Source: Portunus trituberculatus
Lineage: Eukaryota > Arthropoda > Malacostraca > Decapoda > Portunidae
Reading direction: 5' to 3'
Assembly (NCBI RefSeq): GCF_017591435.1
Contig: NC_059256.1
Location: forward strand, 10,334,249 to 10,398,248
DNA length: 64,000 nt
The stretch's first letter is position 1; each line of letters begins with the position of its first letter. Of this stretch, positions 30,504-41,478 are shown piece after piece. A program made the position numbers and the translations under genes. Under the pieces are notes generated by a model. It saw only the letters and a program-made list of their open reading frames with translations. It was not told the DNA's origin and searched no databases.

Positions 30504-32180
30504 TAACTTATTTTTGGAAATATACAAAACAGGAGTCAGGGAATAATATGTCCCAAAATATAGACCTAATGAAGAAGGAAAGAAAGATTGGTTTAATGCA
30601 AGGTGAGCCAAGGCAAAGGAGAAAAGAGATGGAGCATGGAAAAGGTTGAGGAGAAAATTTAATAGAAATCCAGAAAATAAGGAAAACTTTAAAGCAGCAA
30701 GAAATGAATATGTTAAAAATGAGGAAGGAAAACGAAAGGAACTATGAAAAGGACATTGTCAAAAAATGTAAGGAACAACCAAAATTGTTCTACAGATTCA
30801 TAAATGGAAAAATAAGGCAAAAAGAAACAATAGAAAGGTTAAAAGGAGAGAAAAGATTGTGGAAGACCCAAAAAAGTATGGCAGAACTGTTAAATAGTAA
30901 ATTTCAGGAGGTCTTTACTAAGGAATCCAAATTTGAAAGACCACAGGATAATAGAGTGACTGTCCATATGAGAGATTAAAGTAACCAAGCTAGAAATAAA
31001 AGAGTTGATGACAGAATTAGATGAAGAGAAGGCAATAGGACCGGATGAAGTCTCAGGCAGAATACTGAAAGAATGTAGGGAAGAACTAGCAAGTCCTATA
31101 TACAACATTATGAAATGCTCAATAGAAAATGGAACAGTACCAGTAGAATGGAAAAGAGCTGAGGTGGTTCATATATAAGAAAGAAAGGAAGGAAGAACCT
31201 TTAAATTACAGACCAGTATCACTAACTAGTGTAATATGCAAGATGTGTGAAAGAATAATAAAGAAACAATGGATCGAGTTCCTTGAAGACAAAAAATTAT
31301 TATCAAATAGCCAATTTGGTTTTAGAAAAGGTCGGTCATGTGTAACTAATTTATTGAGTTTCTACTCCAATAGTTGATAGAGTACAAGAGAGAGGGATGG
31401 ATTGACTGTATTTATTTGGATTTACAAAAAGTTTGATAAAGTACCACATGAAAGATTACTGTGGAAATTGGAGGAGAGGGACAAAAGCCATGTCATGGAA
31501 ATGGGAAAGAGTGAAAGACAACCAGTAGAACTAGAAAAGTAAAAAGGAAAAAGACTTAGGAGTGACGATGGAAGAATACAATCAACTGGTAAGCCATATT
31601 GATAGAATTTTCAGAGAGATATATAATTTGCTAAGGAATATTGGAGTAGCATTTCACTACATGGACAAAGAAATGATGAAGAAATTGATAAGTACTATAA
31701 TAAGACCCAGATTGGAATATGCAGGAGTTGTGTGGACCCCTCATAAAAAGAAACACATAAGGAAGTTGGAGAGACTACAAAAAATGGCTCCAAGAATTAT
31801 TCCAGAATTTGAAGGGATGACAGATGAGGAGAGACTAAAAGCTATGGATCTACCAACCCTGTAACAGAGAAGGGAGAGAGATGGGATCTGATACAAGTTT
31901 ATAAATTGATTAATAGAATGGATCAAATGGATAATGAGAAACTAATCATGAGAGAGGAATATGACATTAGAAGCACAAGATCGCACAGTAAGAAACTGAG
32001 GAAGGGAAGATGTCTGAGATGTTAAAACATAAAGATGTGTTCAGACTTGGAACAGTATGAGTGAGGAAGTGGTGTCAGCAACAAGCGTGCATAGTTTTAA
32101 AGAAAAATTGGATAAGTGTAGATATGGAGACGGGTCCACACCAGCGTAAAGCCCAGGCCCTGTAAAACTACAACTAGGTA
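30504..32180 (+). pseudogene. LINE A, 3' half: linker, RT and C-terminal domain (unit 1)
   Basis: KCKEQPKLFYRFINGKIRQK, then DEEKAIGPDEVSGRILKECR, LNYRPVSLTSVICKMCERII, SNSQFGFRKGRSCVTNLLSF, RNIGVAFHYMDKEMMKKLIS, RPRLEYAGVVWTPHKKKHIR and KLINRMDQMDNEKLIMREEY. The palm segment with the FADD box is missing between about 31480 and 31560, so this copy is internally deleted as well as frameshifted. 3' end gccctgtaaaactacaacta then ggtaaatac and AC-rich sequence. Confidence 0.88.
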
Positions 32181-32219
32181 AATACAACTAATACACAAAC
32201 ACACACACACACAAACACA
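32181..32219. repeat. AC-rich tail between LINE A and LINE B
   Basis: aacacacacacacacaaaca-type sequence; interrupted (AC)n. LINE B starts straight after it. Confidence 0.85.
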
Positions 32220-33058
32220 CACACAGTAAAGAGTAAAGAATGTGAAAGATTGTAACAACTTACAGGAAGATCTTGATAAAATATATGAGTGGAGTAAGGA
32301 GTGGCAGATGGAATTTAATATAGACAAGACTCATGTTATGAAAATGGGAAGAAGTAGATACAGACCAAACAGGGATTACAGACTGGGTGATGAGAAAATT
32401 AAAGAGACCAATGAGGAGAAAGGCTTAGGAGTAACCGTGCAAAACACTTTGTCACCGGAGAAACACATTAACAAGATTTTTTGGAAAACATATAACATGC
32501 TTCAAAATATTGGCCTTGCATTCCACTACCTAGATGAAGGAATGATGAAGAAGATATTATGCACCTTAATAAGACCCCAGTTAGAATATGCAGCTTGTGT
32601 GGTCACCACATATGAAGAAGAATGTGAAGAAGGTAGAAATTCTAGGGTACAGAGGCTGGCAACAAGGATGGTACCAGGACTCAGGGAGTTAGACTATGAG
32701 GAAAGAATGAGGAAGCTGGGGCTGACCACATTAGAAGAGAGAAGAACAAGAGGAGACATGATAACTATGTATAAATTGGTGAACAAGATTGACATACTGG
32801 ACAGAGAGTTGATAAAGGTGACCACAAGTAATCATCTCCGAGGACATGGAAAAAGCTAATAAAGGACATCTGTCTAAATGACGTGAGAAAATACAGTTTC
32901 CGCATCGTAGCATTGATAAGTGGAATAAACTGAGCAGTCATGTTGACGCTGTGTGTCAATCAGATGAAAGAGAGATATGACAGGAATGGACAAGGAGACA
33001 GGATACAGAGAGCTTAGCTCAGGCCCTGTAATACACAAATAGGTAAATACAAATAGGT
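32220..33058 (+). pseudogene. LINE B 3' half (unit 1)
   Basis: Frame 32242-32859 gives YEWSKEWQMEFNIDKTHVMK, EKHINKIFWKTYNMLQNIGL, GMMKKILCTLIRPQLEYAAC, RLATRMVPGLRELDYEERMR and TMYKLVNKIDILDRELIKVT; a frameshift follows, then a KWNKLS-type C-terminus and a 3' end of cctgtaatacacaaataggt with aaatacaaataggtaa repeated. 5'-truncated just before the FADD box. Confidence 0.88.

Positions 33059-33124
<66 letters not shown>
33059..33124. repeat. (AC)n between LINE B and SINE
   Basis: Pure AC; the tail of LINE B and the landing point of the SINE head. Confidence 0.97.
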
Positions 33125-33128
<4 letters not shown>

Positions 33129-33415
33129 GGTAGCTCAGTGGTTAGAGCGCTGGCTTCACAAGCCAGAGGACCAGGATTCGATTCCCCGGCCGGGTGGAGA
33201 TATTTGGGTGTGTCTCCTTTCACGTGTAGCCCCTGTTCACCTAGCAGTGAGTAGGTACAGGATGTAAATCGAGGAGTTGTGACCTTGTTGTCCCGGTGTG
33301 TGTTGTGTGCCTGGTCTCAGGCCTATCCGAAGATCGGAAATAATGAGCTCTGAGCTCGTTCCATAGGGTAACGTCTGGCTGTCTCGTCAGAGACTGCAGC
33401 AGATCAAACAGTGAA

Positions 33416-33417
<2 letters not shown>
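33123..33417 (+). mobile_element. tRNA-Val-headed SINE, near-intact (unit 1)
   Basis: ccggtagctcagtggttaga A box, anticodon loop TTCACAA (CAC, Val), B box ggattcgattccccggcc, then a body like the copy at 7502-7786 and tail gatcaaacagtgaaat(AC)n. Confidence 0.92.

Positions 33418-33477
<60 letters not shown>
33418..33477. repeat. (AC)n tail of SINE
   Basis: Pure AC following the SINE 3' end. Confidence 0.97.
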
Positions 33478-33480
<3 letters not shown>

Positions 33481-33590
33481 TTGAAAGTCACACCTTCAAT
33501 ACCAACAAAATAGCTGACAAGGCCATTACTCCCTCACACCACCACCACCACAACCACCACCACCACCACTGGTCCACACAACACACCACC

Positions 33591-34300
33591 TCAAAAGTGG
33601 ACCTTCACGTGCTGGACAATGTCACCTTTGTCTTGAAACACTTGCCACAATCATCACACTTAAAGTCCCTCATCCCAGTGTGTCTGAAGGCATGTTTGTT
33701 GAGACAAGAAATGGTGAGAAATCTTTTCCCACACTCGTCACACTCATAATTCCTAACACCACTGTGTATCAGGATGTGTCTGGTAAGGGTACACTTTTGG
33801 TAAAACGTCTTCCCACATTCGCCACACTCATAATTCCTGACACCACTGTGTGTCAGGCTGTGTTTGGTGAGGGAAGACTTCAGGGTAAATTTCTTCCCAC
33901 ACTCACCACACTCATAATTGTTAACACCACTGTGTGTAAGGCTGTGTCTGGTGAGGTGAGACTGTCGAGCAAATCTCTTACCACACTGACCACATTCATA
34001 ATTCCTAACACCACTGTGTGTCAGGCTGTGTCTGATAAGGAAGACTTAGGTAAATTTAAAAATAATTCCTAACATCACTGTGTGTCAGGGTATGTGTGGT
34101 GAGGTGAGACTGTCGGGTAAATTTCATCCCACACTCACCACACTCATAATTCCTGACACCACTGTGTGTCAGACTGTGTCTCATAAGGGAAGACTTCTGG
34201 GTAAATTTCTTCCCACACTCACCACACTCATAATTCCTAACACCACTGTGTGTCAGAGAGGTGAGGTGAAACTGTGAAATTTCTTAATCAAAATGTCAGA
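33591..34300 (-). pseudogene. C2H2 zinc-finger protein, 8-9 fingers, broken (unit 1)
   Basis: Minus strand: tandem 28-residue C2H2 fingers such as YECGECGKKFTQKSSLMRHS, YECGQCGKRFARQSHLTRHS, YECGECGKTFYQKCTLTRHI and YECDECGKRFLTISCLNKHA, each with C-X2-C and H-X3-H. The linkers read THSGVRN instead of the usual HTGEKP. The last finger begins FKCDDCGKCFKTK and, after a one-base shift, ends in QHVKVHF and a stop at 33591. One middle finger (about 34050-34075) has a deletion and stop; the first is also decayed. This would be a DNA-binding transcription factor exon. The likely upstream exon is better kept at 41190-41388. Both sides have (AC)n with retroelements. Confidence 0.88.
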
Positions 34301-34490
34301 TAACAAGTCTGTAGACATGAGACAGATGTGTGCTGTGTTTTTTGGCCAAATGCTGCTGGAGGATCACGGACTGAGAGCACCAAAGGACTTGAAAATGATG
34401 GTCAGTCCTGCAGGATCAGGAAGTGGGGACAAAGATTGGCTGTAGCAGGGCATGAGCCTTTCTGCCGGGCAATGGAACAACAACAGTGAC

Positions 34491-34496
<6 letters not shown>
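34301..34496 (-). pseudogene. Decayed upstream exon region of the zinc-finger gene (unit 1)
   Basis: Homologous to 41190-41410 but with many small deletions, so the reading frame seen there (MFGRSPFSQYLIPASSMGG) is lost. Confidence 0.6.

Positions 34497-34557
<61 letters not shown>
34497..34557. repeat. (AC)n 5' of LINE D (unit 1)
   Basis: Pure AC; LINE D starts immediately after it (agatctcggtgaaaagg). Confidence 0.96.
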
Positions 34558-34560
<3 letters not shown>

Positions 34561-36404
34561 GAGATCTCGGTGAAAAGGAAAGAGAAATGTTAAATGAGTT
34601 GAGAAAGGAGGCTTTGAAAAAAAATGAAGAGAGGACAGAAGAGGAGAAGAAAGAGTTTTTCTGGAGAATCTTGGATATGAGACTGAGGAAGTGGTTCATA
34701 ACCCAGAAAAGTACAGCAAGAAAGGACTAAAGAAACTTACATATGAGCGAATGTAATGTATTCCAACATAAATGGAGTGATATCGGGATTTTAGAACTCA
34801 ACGATTACTTGAGGGACAAGAACCCAGATATTGTGGGTCTTACTGAAACAAAACTGAGAGAGGGAGAAGACCTGATGATGGTTGGAGAAGGAAATATAAT
34901 GTTTGGAAAAGAAATAGAGTAGGTAAGATGGGAGGAGGAGTGATGTTGCTGGTTAAAAAGATATAAAGGTGGATCAAGTGAAAGAAGGTATGGGAAAGGC
35001 AGAAGTGCTAAAGATCAGAGCAGAAACTAATGAAGGAAAAAGAGGCACTACATAGTGGTGTACGTACCACCTAAGACAAATGCATGGTCAGTACAGGAAT
35101 ATGAAGAAATGATAAGTGATACAGGAACATGTCTGGAAGAAATGTTGGGTGGCTGTGAACGAACTATAATGATGGGAGATTTTAATTGTAAAGAGGTGTG
35201 TTGGGAGGACTGGTCAATGGAAGGATCAGAGACAACATGGGGAAATACACTATTGACACTGGCAATGGAAAATGTGTTAACTCAGTGGGTCAAAGAAGAT
35301 ACTAGGTTTGGAGGAGAGGGAGCATCGTCAAGACTGGACTTGGTCTTTAGTACAGAGCCAATGGTCATTGAGGAGATGAGGGTGGAGTGCCCTTTAGCAA
35401 AGAGTGATCATGCAGTTTTGGAGTTCAAGGTGATAGATGAAGAGAAATCTAGAAGAAATGAAGAATATAAAGTGGGAAGATGGAATTATGCCAAGACAGA
35501 TTTTGGAAACCTAAAGAAATTCTTTCAAGAGACAAATTGGATGAAATTCAAGAGTGCTAAGGAGCAAATGAAAAGTGGAAGGAATTTATAAAAATATACA
35601 AAGAAGGTGAGAAAAATTTGTACCAATAAGACAACATAGAGAAGTTGGAAAGCAGGACTGGTTTAACGATAGATGTGAAAAGGCTAGAACAAGAAAAGAG
35701 GATGCATGGAAGAGGTGGAGAAGGAAAAGACGGATTAAGCAGTGGGAAAGTTACAAAAGAGCAAGAAATGAATATGTGTTGATTAGAAGAGAAGAAAGAA
35801 AGAAACAAGAAAAGGATATAATTGATAAATGTAAAGACCAACCAAGGCTTTTTACAGACATGTGAACAACAACATCAAAAATAGAGAAAGTATTGAAAGT
35901 TTAGAAGTAAATGGAGTATGCAGTGAAGATCCCAGGAAATGGCAGAGGCTATGAATGGATGCTTTCGGAAGGTATTCACAAAGGAGACTGCTTTTGACAA
36001 ACCACTGGTAATGGAACAGAAAGGGATTATGAAGGAGTTTCAAGTAACTGTGGAGGAGATCAAGAATATGATGGGGAGTTTAGAAGTGAGAAAAGCTGTG
36101 GGACCTGATGGGGTATCAGGATGGATTTTAAGAGAATGCAGGAGCAACTGGCAGAAAAAGTTTGTGAAGTAATTGATGCCTCATTAAGGGAAGGTGTAGT
36201 GCCCCAAGACTGGAAAAGAGCTAACATTGTCCCAATCTATAAATCAGGTAACAAGAGAGACCCATTGAACTATAGACCAGTGTCACTTACAAGTGTGGTA
36301 GCTAAGATGTGTGAGAGGGTGGTGAAGAATAGATGGACAGACTTCTTGGAGAAAATGACATACTTTGTGAGTGTCAATTTGGTTTTAGAAAAGGGCGTTC
36401 ATGA
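34558..36404 (+). pseudogene. LINE D, 5' two-thirds, cut by the duplication junction (unit 1)
   Basis: End of ORF1 (EREMLNELRKEALKKNEERT), endonuclease (NPDIVGLTETKLREGEDL, VVYVPPKTNAW, MMGDFNCKEVCWEDW, SRLDLVFSTEPMV, SDHAVLEFKV), linker (KARTRKEDAWKRWRRKRR), and RT start (AVGPDGVSGWILRECRSNW, LNYRPVSLTSVVAKMCERVV). At 36404, just after FGFRKG-type sequence, it jumps into the Tigger-like right half. Frameshifts are shared with 41478-43310. Confidence 0.88.
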
Positions 36405-37013
36405 TATGATAATTGCGGTAATGGGAGGGTGCGAATTTTGCAGCCATCGGTCTTAGCGGGTTTTAATAAAGATACTGTCTCACCAGCCTTCTTAATAGAG
36501 CCTGCTGACTTGAAAATAGTAGAGACAGTATATGGAGTCAAGATGGTGGCCAGCAATGCTATAGTTTTCGCCTCTCGTGTCTGTAAATAATATCCAGCTT
36601 GACTTCGAGAGTAAGAGACTTCCTGGTCTTCTTAGGAACGCTAGGCCACATCGTAGAGCATTTTGCTGGTAAGTTGAGCGAGTGAAGACGAGCTGCTGCT
36701 GACGCTGTCATGGGAGTGAGTGGTGCATGTGTTGTCCACGAGAGGCTTGATCTTGATCTTGATCTTGATTCTACAGGTGTCCCAGGATTTCTCCTGAGGC
36801 AGGCCTTATTATTTGCGGCTCCTGGTGTATTCAAAAGCTTGTCGGCTTGCGTGATACGGCGGGGCTTTCAAACTTGGAAAAAATTACCTGGATAAAACTT
36901 CGTTAAAGCGAGTTTGGTGTTCATTAAACGAGCAGATGGTAGTAAAATGAAACCTTTGTTGTGGCGAAATTTCGTTGTGTGAACCTTCATTAAACGGGGG
37001 TTGCCTGTATAAC
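36405..37013 (-). pseudogene. Tigger-like right half with transposase HTH (unit 2)
   Basis: Repeats 29899-30501: the last ~50 bp of the piggyBac-like insert, HTH frame (36559-36834), then the terminal gttgcctgta at about 37004-37013. Confidence 0.85.
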
Positions 37014-38683
37014 TTATTTTTGGAAATATACAAAACAGGAGTCAGGGAATAATATGTCCCAAAATATAGACCTAATGAAGAAGGAAAGAAAGATTGGTTT
37101 AATGCAAGGTGAGCCAAGGCAAAGGAGAAAAGAGATGGAGCATGGAAAAGGTTGAGGAGAAAATTTAATAGAAATCCAGAAAATAAGGAAAACTTTAAAG
37201 CAGCAAGAAATGAATATGTTAAAAATGAGGAAGGAAAACGAAAGGAACTATGAAAAGGACATTGTCAAAAAATGTAAGGAACAACCAAAATTGTTCTACA
37301 GATTCATAAATGGAAAAATAAGGCAAAAAGAAACAATAGAAAGGTTAAAAGGAGAGAAAAGATTGTGGAAGACCCAAAAAAGTATGGCAGAACTGTTAAA
37401 TAGTAAATTTCAGGAGGTCTTTACTAAGGAATCCAAATTTGAAAGACCACAGGATAATAGAGTGACTGTCCATATGAGAGATTAAAGTAACCAAGCTAGA
37501 AATAAAAGAGTTGATGACAGAATTAGATGAAGAGAAGGCAATAGGACCGGATGAAGTCTCAGGCAGAATACTGAAAGAATGTAGGGAAGAACTAGCAAGT
37601 CCTATATACAACATTATGAAATGCTCAATAGAAAATGGAACAGTACCAGTAGAATGGAAAAGAGCTGAGGTGGTTCCCATATATAAGAAAGAAAGGAAGG
37701 AAGAACCTTTAAATTACAGACCAGTATCACTAACTAGTGTAATATGCAAGATGTGTGAAAGAATAATAAAGAAACAATGGATCGAGTTCCTTGAAGACAA
37801 AAAATTATTATCAAATAGCCAATTTGGTTTTAGAAAAGGTCGGTCATGTGTAACTAATTTATTGAGTTTCTACTCTACAATAGTTGATAGAGTACAAGAG
37901 AGAGAGGGATGGATTGACTGTATTTATTTGGATTTACAAAAGGCGTTTGATAAAGTACCACATGAAAGATTACTGTGGAAATTGGAGGAGAGGGGACAAA
38001 AGCCATGTCATGGAAATGGGAAAGAGTGAAAGACAACCAGTAGAACTAGAAAAAGTAAAAAGGAAAAGACTTAGGAGTGACGATGGAAGAATACAATCAA
38101 CTGGTAAGCCATATTGATAGAATTTTCAGAGAGATATATAATTTGCTAAGGAATATTGGAGTAGCATTTCACTACATGGACAAAGAAATGATGAAGAAAT
38201 TGATAAGTACTATAATAAGACCCAGATTGGAATATGCAGGAGTTGTGTGGACCCCTCATAAAAAGAAACACATAAGGAAGTTGGAGAGACTACAAAAATG
38301 GCTACAAGAATATTCCAGAATTTGAAGGGATGACAGATGAGGAGAGACTAAAAGCTATGGATCTACCAACCCTGTAACAGAGAAGGGAGAGAGATGGGAT
38401 CTGATACAAGTTTATAAATTGATTAATAGAATGGATCAAATGGATAATGAGAAACTAATCCTGAGAGAAGAATATGACATTAGAAGCACAAGATCGCATA
38501 GTAAGAAACTGAGGAAGGGAAGATGTCTGAAAGATGTTAAAACATAAAGATGTGTTCAGACTTGGAACAGTTTGAGTGAGGAAGTGGTGTCAGCAACAAA
38601 GTGCATAGTTTTAAAGAAAAATTGGATAAGTGTAGATATGGAGACGGGCCACACCAGCATAAAGCCCAGGCCCTGTAAAACTA
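37014..38683 (+). pseudogene. LINE A 3' half (unit 2)
   Basis: As 30504-32165, but the frame 37511-38029 is longer (172 codons): from DEEKAIGPDEVSGRILKECR to CIYLDLQKAFDKVPHERLLW. This keeps the LQKAFDKVPH motif that unit 1 has lost. The FADD palm segment is missing here too. Confidence 0.88.
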
Positions 38684-39167
38684 TAGTCCTGCTCCTCAAC
38701 AAACACTTGTTGACAACACACACATGGTGAAGACACAGTGATGCAGAGTTCTAATAGTAGAAAACTTTAGAAATATGGTCAGAAATACATACGCATTTAG
38801 AGTATTACAAGATGAGAGAGAGTAAACTTAATTGATAATATATTCATAAGCCTGGAAAATGGGATACATATTTTACAGTTGAAAAAAATAGATACTTATA
38901 AAGAGGTTTTGGTTTGGGATGAGAAATAGTTCCATAGTGGAATAGATTATATCGTGAAGAAAGTACTTTAAAATAAGCTGACATAAGTAAGAAAAAATAC
39001 ATTCAAATCTTCACGGAGAACAAATAGGATATACAGGTGATGGGAGGTCAGCTGTGTCCTTTGAAGGAAGAAAAGAAGGAAGGAGGGTAAGAGAAGGAGG
39101 AAGAAAAGAAAGAGGGATTTATGGCATGGCTGTGTGCTATTTATGCCGAAATCCACATTCTTAGACG
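38684..39167. other. 480-bp insertion near the LINE A 3' end, unclassified
   Basis: Absent from unit 1, where ctacaactaggtaaatac is continuous; present (decayed) at about 55700-56100. It starts tagtcctgctcctcaacaaa and ends ttagacga. No target duplication or terminal repeat is obvious and no gene is seen. Confidence 0.5.
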
Positions 39168-39221
39168 ACAACTAGGTAAATACAACTAATACACAAACAC
39201 ACACACACACAAACACACACA

Positions 39222-40065
39222 CAGTAAAGAGTAAAGAATGTGAAAGATTGTAACAACTTACAGGAAGATCTTGATAAAATATATGAGTGGAGTAAGGAGT
39301 GGCAGATGGAATTTAATATAGACAAGACTCATGTTATGAAAATGGGAAGAAGTAGATACAGACCAAACAGGGATTACAGACTGGGTGATGAGAAAACTAA
39401 AGAGACCAATGAGGAGAAAGGCTTAGGAGTAACCGTGCAAAACACTTTGTCACCAGAGAAACACATTAACAAGATTTTTTGGAAAACATATAACATGCTT
39501 CAAAATATTGGCCTTGCATTCCACTATCTAGATGAAGGAATGATGAAGAAGATATTATGCACCTTAATAAGACCCCAGTTAGAATATGCAGCTTGTGTGT
39601 GGTCACCACATATGAAGAAGAATGTGAAGAAGGTAGAAATTCTAGGGTACAGAGGCTGGCAACAAGGATGGTACCAGGACTCAGGGAGTTAGACTATGAG
39701 GAAAGACTGAGGAAGCTGGGGCTGACCACATTAGAAGAGAGTAGAACAAGAGGAGACATGATAACTATGTATAAATTGGTGAACAAGATTGACATACTGG
39801 ACAGAGAGTTGATAAAGGTGACCACAAGTAATTATCTCCGAGGACATGGAAAAAAGCTAATAAAGGACATCTGTCTAAATGACGTGAGAAAATACAGTTT
39901 CCCGCATCGTAGCATTGATAAGTGGAATAAACTGAGCAGTCATGTCGTTGACGCAGTGTGTGTCAATCAGATGAAAGAGAGATATGACAGGAATGGACAA
40001 GGAGACAGGACACAGAGAGCTTAGCTCGGGCCCTGTAATACACAAATAGGTAAATACAAATAGGT

Positions 40066-40066
<1 letters not shown>
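39222..40066 (+). pseudogene. LINE B 3' half (unit 2)
   Basis: Frames 39240-39692 and 39557-40024 overlap with a shift at about 39640. The second includes YSFPHRSIDKWNKLSSHVVD and QGDRTQRA then stop, giving the full C-terminus of LINE B. Confidence 0.88.

Positions 40067-40134
<68 letters not shown>
40067..40134. repeat. (AC)n between LINE B and SINE (unit 2)
   Basis: Pure AC. Confidence 0.97.
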
Positions 40135-40137
<3 letters not shown>

Positions 40138-40401
40138 AGCTCAGTGGTTAGAGCGCTGGCTTACAAGCCAGAGGACCAGGATTGATTCCCCGGCCGTGTG
40201 GAGATATTTGGGTGTCTCCTTTCACGTAGTGTTCACCTAGCAGTGAGTAGGTACAGGATGTAAATCGAGGAGTTGTGACCTTGTTGTGGTGTGTGTTGTG
40301 TGCCTGGTCTCAGGCCTATCCAAGATCGGAAATAATGAGCTCTGAGCTGCTCCATAGGGTAACGCCTGGCTGTCTCCAGAGACTGCAGCAGATCAAACAT
40401 A
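40135..40401 (+). mobile_element. tRNA-Val-headed SINE (unit 2), small deletions
   Basis: As 33123-33417 but the anticodon loop has lost one C (ttacaa) and the body has several short losses. Confidence 0.88.
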
Positions 40402-40404
40402 CAC

Positions 40405-40460
<56 letters not shown>
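40402..40460. repeat. (AC)n tail of SINE (unit 2)
   Basis: AC-rich, slightly interrupted at its start (acacaacacac). Confidence 0.95.
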
Positions 40461-40464
<4 letters not shown>

Positions 40465-40553
40465 TTGAAAGTCACACCTTCAATACCAACAAAATAGCTG
40501 ACAAGGCCATTATTCACACCACCAAACAAAAAAACCACTGGTACACAACACAA

Positions 40554-41189
40554 TCAAAAGTGGACCTTCACGTGCTGGACAATGTCATGTCTTGAAACAC
40601 TTGACAATCATCACACTTAAAGTCCCTCATCCCAGTGTGTCTGAAGGCATGTTTGTTGAGACAAGAAATGGTGAGAAATCTTTTCCCACACTGTCACAGA
40701 AATAATTTAACACCACTGTGTATCAGGATGTGTCTGGAAGGGTACACTTTTGGAAAATGTCTTACATTGACACTCATAATTCCTGACAACTGTGTGTCAG
40801 GCTGTGTTTGGTGAGGAAGACTTCAGGAAATTTCTTAACTCAAACTCATAATTGTTGAAAACTGTGTGAAGGCTGTGTCTGGTGAGGTGAGACTGTCGAA
40901 AATCTCTTAAATGAACATTCATAATTCCTAAAACTGTGTGTCAGGCTGTGTCTGATAAGGGAAGACTTAGGTAAATTTCTTACAAAACTCATAATTCCTA
41001 ACATCACTGTGTGTCAGGGATGTGGTGAGGTGAGACTGTGGTAAATTCAAAATAAAATCATAATTCCTGAAACTGTGTGTCAGACTGTGTCTCATAAGGG
41101 AAGACTTTGGGAAATTTCTTAAAAATCATAATTCAACAACTGTGTGTCAGAGTGTGGTGAGGTGAAAGTGGAAATTTCTTACTCAAATG
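40554..41189 (-). pseudogene. C2H2 zinc-finger region, heavily deleted (unit 2)
   Basis: Collinear with 33591-34300, but almost every repeat has lost 2-15 bp, typically C- or G-rich pieces (e.g. acaccactgtg to aactgtg). Substitutions are few. No finger is intact. Confidence 0.75.
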
Positions 41190-41388
41190 TCATAATTCCT
41201 AAAAGTCTGTGACATGAGACAGATTGCTGCTGCTGCTGTTTCTTCTGGCCACCCATGCTGCTGGCAGGGATCAGGTACTGAGAGAAAGGACTCCTGCCAA
41301 ACATGCCATGGAGTGCAGGGGATAGGGAAGTGGGACACAAGATTGGCTGGCGGTGAGCAGGGCGTGCAGCCTTCACTCTGCCGGGCAC
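41190..41388 (-). pseudogene. Candidate upstream exon of the zinc-finger gene
   Basis: Minus strand: VPGRVKAARPAHRQPILCPT, then SLSPALHGMFGRSPFSQYLI, PASSMGGQKKQQQQQSVSCH in one frame, with a poly-Gln run. The acceptor gttgttgttccag precedes it (exon begins at 41388). The frame ends where finger remnants begin. It reads like a low-complexity N-terminal region of a zinc-finger protein; the link is inferred from adjacency and strand. Confidence 0.5.
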
Positions 41389-41411
41389 CTGGAACAACAA
41401 CAGTGACACTC

Positions 41412-41417
<6 letters not shown>

Positions 41418-41477
<60 letters not shown>
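41418..41477. repeat. (AC)n 5' of LINE D (unit 2)
   Basis: Pure AC, directly followed by the LINE D 5' end (atctcggtgaaaagg). On the minus strand it is (GT)n upstream of the zinc-finger exon acceptor. Confidence 0.96.

Positions 41478-41478
<1 letters not shown>

Larger units (their letters stand above)
29899..36404. repeat. Tandem segmental duplication, unit 1
   Basis: Order: right part of the piggyBac-like and Tigger-like elements, LINE A 3' half, LINE B, SINE, zinc-finger pseudogene, LINE D part. The same order follows at 36405-43310. Junction at 36399-36410: gcgttcatg|atatgataattgcgg. Confidence 0.92.
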
